From a virus, in IMG/VR virus record IMGVR_UViG_3300043137_000175, positions 1 through 31,898 of that record: a stretch of 31,898 nt of DNA. The stretch is one strand, 5' to 3'. A model generated the notes under the pieces. The model made no database searches. It saw only the letters and a program-made list of their open reading frames with translations, and was not told the DNA's origin. Of this stretch, positions 29,767 through 31,898 are shown piece by piece. A program made the translations under genes and the position numbers. The first letter of the stretch is position 1. The number at the start of each line of letters is the position of its first letter.

Positions 29767-30938
29767 TGGTAACTGGACCTTTCCAATCAGGACCTTCAAC
29801 TGGCAATAGTGATGCTCTAAAAAAAGCAATCCGCGCAGATGATGGTGTTTACTTTAAAGCATGGTCTCAAGACCCACAGGCTTTTGTTATTAGTGCATCC
29901 ACTTTCTTTGATACTTTACGCAATGCTAAAACAATCCGTCCAGACATGACAGACTTTGATGTATTGCAAGCAAAGGTTAGAACTGCTGGTCTCTCTAAGG
30001 GTACAAGTCCGCTAGGTCAATTAGACATGGCAGATGTAACCGCTATTGCCTCTATCTTCAAAGAGGGCTATATCAACGGCATGGACTGGAATACAACCCT
30101 TGATAATAAGTTACAGAGTCCTTACGCCAAGGTTGGCGGCGGACCAACATTTAGCAAAGAAATATCTACAGCACTTAAGCGCATTGACAAGACCGATGCA
30201 ACTCAGCGTCTCAACGATGCTTACTTTAAGACCTTTGGTTTCTATCCAACCAATGAACAGATTTCAAAGTTTGAAAATAAGTACAACGCAGAGGCTGAGC
30301 GCCAACTTGCAAAGACAACAAGAACTAGAAATGCTAACTCTAATGCTGATGGAACTTCTAGTACTGCTACCTCAAAAGAAATTGTTAGCGGTGAAGGATT
30401 TACTCAGGCTGAGTACGATACCTTCCTAGGAAAGTTCCTGGCAGATAACTACAAGATTACAGGCAAAGAAGAGTCTGGCTTAGTAAAAGACACTATTAAG
30501 AACTTGCAGCGTGTCTACAAAGACAACATGCTTCCTGAGCCTCCAACTAATGAACTTGCTGCCTTCGCTACAGATATTGTAAGAAGTGGCGATTCTGCAA
30601 TCCAAGAGCAGAAGATGACTGCAAAGATTACTGCAGTTCGTGGTATTGCTGCAAAACTTTACCCAGGACTCAAGGATAGTTTCGATGCTGGAACAGACCT
30701 AATTACAACTCTTAACCCAATTGTTCAATCTGCAAACAACTACCTTGGTACAAGTTTTGATAAATCAAATCCCATCTTTAGCCAGATTCTAAACTATAAC
30801 GATGGAAAAACAGTAAGAGTCATGAACGCTAATGAGATGAAATCATTTTTCGAATCTCTTCCAGAGTTTAATACAAGTGACGCTGGACGAGCAAAAGGTA
30901 CATCGATTGCTAACGCATTAAGGGATGGTCTCAGATAA
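29766..30938 (+). CDS. 390-aa virion-region protein
   Basis: MVTGPFQSGPSTGNSDALKK..., a helical protein with a disordered middle (TRTRNANSNADGTSSTATSK, about 186-205). Two globular halves are likely (about 20-175 and 210-385, the latter containing GKFLADNYKITGKEESGLVK). It starts on the TAATG overlap with the giant gene and ends on the same kind of overlap with the next. It is probably another internal or ejection protein; no family recognised. Confidence 0.68.
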   Translation: MVTGPFQSGPSTGNSDALKKAIRADDGVYFKAWSQDPQAFVISASTFFDTLRNAKTIRPDMTDFDVLQAKVRTAGLSKGTSPLGQLDMADVTAIASIFKEGYINGMDWNTTLDNKLQSPYAKVGGGPTFSKEISTALKRIDKTDATQRLNDAYFKTFGFYPTNEQISKFENKYNAEAERQLAKTTRTRNANSNADGTSSTATSKEIVSGEGFTQAEYDTFLGKFLADNYKITGKEESGLVKDTIKNLQRVYKDNMLPEPPTNELAAFATDIVRSGDSAIQEQKMTAKITAVRGIAAKLYPGLKDSFDAGTDLITTLNPIVQSANNYLGTSFDKSNPIFSQILNYNDGKTVRVMNANEMKSFFESLPEFNTSDAGRAKGTSIANALRDGLR

Positions 30939-31898
30939 TGGCTATACTAGCCGAAGGTGGCGGTGCTCCACTAACTAAAGCATCCGTTGATAAAGCGAAT
31001 GCTGCTGTAGAAGCAGCCCGTGCAAAGGTTGCTGCTGCTCAAGGTAATCCTCTCAAGCAAGCACAGGCAATGATTGCACTTAACAATCAAAAGATTATTG
31101 CAGAGCAAACAAACCTAGCATTCCAGTCAAAAGACGTTGCACAGAACCTTGCTGAAACAAAAGCAACTCAAACTGCAGCGCAAGACCTTCTTGCTCAAAC
31201 ACGCTCAGATGCCCTTTCTTTAGCAAAGCAAATTGGCGGAACTACCACTCCTACTGGAGATGGCAGAGGGTTATATGTAACAGCACCTACTGTTGACCAG
31301 AGGTCAGTTATTAATAGCACTGTTGTTAATGCTACACCTACAAGCAAGAAAGACTTAATCTTAGCAACGTTACGCCAACTTGGAATTCCTGAGTCCATGC
31401 AGCAGGCATCTGTTGCCTTTATTGACTATGTTATGGCTGATGGCATGACAGAGACAGAAGCGACAAATCTTTTTTATAACAACAAGAGTTTTACTACAAA
31501 AAATGGTCTTACCGTTGAGTCTCCTTTCTACAAGGAGTACACCTACCTTAGAGAGTTTGCTCCTAAGAATGGTCAAGAACTCCCAACTCCAAAAGAACTA
31601 ATGGCTTTCAAACTTGGAGTAAAAGACTTAGTTGCAAAAACTGGTCGCAGTCCGCTATATGCAAGCGAAGATAGCATCCAGAAGTTCATCTCCAATGGTG
31701 TTAAGATTACAGACCTTGATGCACGATTTGCAGAGTACGGCGTCGCAGCACTTGCTGCTGACCCTAATAAAGTTGCAACACTTAAAGCACTTGGCTACAT
31801 CAATGATGCCCAGGGTCTTATTGATTTCTATGCAGACAACAGCATCGGTCAAAAACAATTTGAAATTAACCAGAAGACTGCAGCATTCTCTCAGCAGG
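30938..31898 (+). CDS. virion-region protein, truncated by window end
   Basis: From ATG 30938 (MAILAEGGGAPLTKASVDKA) the frame stays open for 320 codons to the end of the window. The N-terminal 100 residues are Ala/Gln/Lys-rich coiled-coil. A globular part then begins (TSKKDLILATLRQLGIPESM, IDYVMADGMTETEATNLFY, GRSPLYASEDSIQKFISNGV). It shares style and composition with the two preceding genes and is likely a third member of the same virion assembly. The C-terminus is unseen. Confidence 0.72.
   Translation, partial: MAILAEGGGAPLTKASVDKANAAVEAARAKVAAAQGNPLKQAQAMIALNNQKIIAEQTNLAFQSKDVAQNLAETKATQTAAQDLLAQTRSDALSLAKQIGGTTTPTGDGRGLYVTAPTVDQRSVINSTVVNATPTSKKDLILATLRQLGIPESMQQASVAFIDYVMADGMTETEATNLFYNNKSFTTKNGLTVESPFYKEYTYLREFAPKNGQELPTPKELMAFKLGVKDLVAKTGRSPLYASEDSIQKFISNGVKITDLDARFAEYGVAALAADPNKVATLKALGYINDAQGLIDFYADNSIGQKQFEINQKTAAFSQQ

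Overview
This window is part of a double-stranded DNA tailed bacteriophage genome. It holds a large terminase, a portal, virion proteins, a lysis cassette and a replication/nucleotide set, and no host housekeeping gene. The host is most likely an actinobacterium. The phage carries a WhiB-type iron-sulfur regulator (confined to Actinobacteria and their phages), an FmdB-like zinc ribbon, an actinophage-style SLT-like transglycosylase, candidate leaderless promoters (TACACT-N6-ATG), and one LexA-box-like site of the Gram-positive type (CGAAC-N4-GTTCG). Moderate GC and many tiny overlapping genes suit a freshwater or marine actinophage, but that is inference. No integrase or attachment site is visible.

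Layout. (1) 1-6291, plus strand: end of a virion gene, two small structural proteins including a polyglycine adhesin-like protein, a 660-aa tail/virion protein, then a lysis region. The lysis region has small membrane proteins, a secreted Pro/Glu-rich anchored protein, an r1t-like holin, a CHAP endolysin and a second holin-like protein, closed by a GAAA-loop terminator. (2) 6353-6657, minus strand: two small genes (42 aa and an FmdB-like zinc ribbon). (3) 6658-6865: a divergent control region with identical -10/start-codon spacing on both strands and several GNRA-capped hairpins. (4) 6866-13880, plus strand: a dense early/replication operon. It encodes a Cas4/RecB-like Fe-S nuclease, a RecA/DnaB-like ATPase, an SLT-like protein, a Holliday-junction-resolvase-like nuclease, a primase split over two overlapping frames, a DUF1599/Nmad1-like protein, HNH, a metallophosphoesterase, a sigma-like protein and many tiny proteins. 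(5) 13940-18671, minus strand: an accessory block with two transcription units. One is a single 206-aa gene. The other is a ten-gene operon with an amidoligase, a class-II glutamine amidotransferase, WhiB and small zinc-ribbon or membrane proteins. (6) 18772-19562: about 790 bp without a convincing gene, GC-rich then AT-rich, then a hairpin-rich leader. (7) 19563-31898, plus strand: terminase, portal, small proteins, a 1966-aa virion protein and two further virion proteins, the last running off the window.

The most interesting part is block 5. A perfect 15-bp palindrome, GTTCGGAATCCGAAC, occurs eight times between 13923 and 18709, and I found it nowhere else in the window. Five copies sit 15-24 nt upstream of minus-strand start codons, just before the ribosome binding site. 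Two lie inside genes and are read in the same frame as V-R-I-P-N-T. The two minus-strand promoters are near-consensus (TTGACA/CATAAT and TTGACT/TAGAAT, both 17-bp spacers) and sit in a duplicated, GTC-repeat-containing module. Both units end in near-identical terminators. This looks like a dedicated phage regulon controlling an amidoligase/GATase-II modification system.
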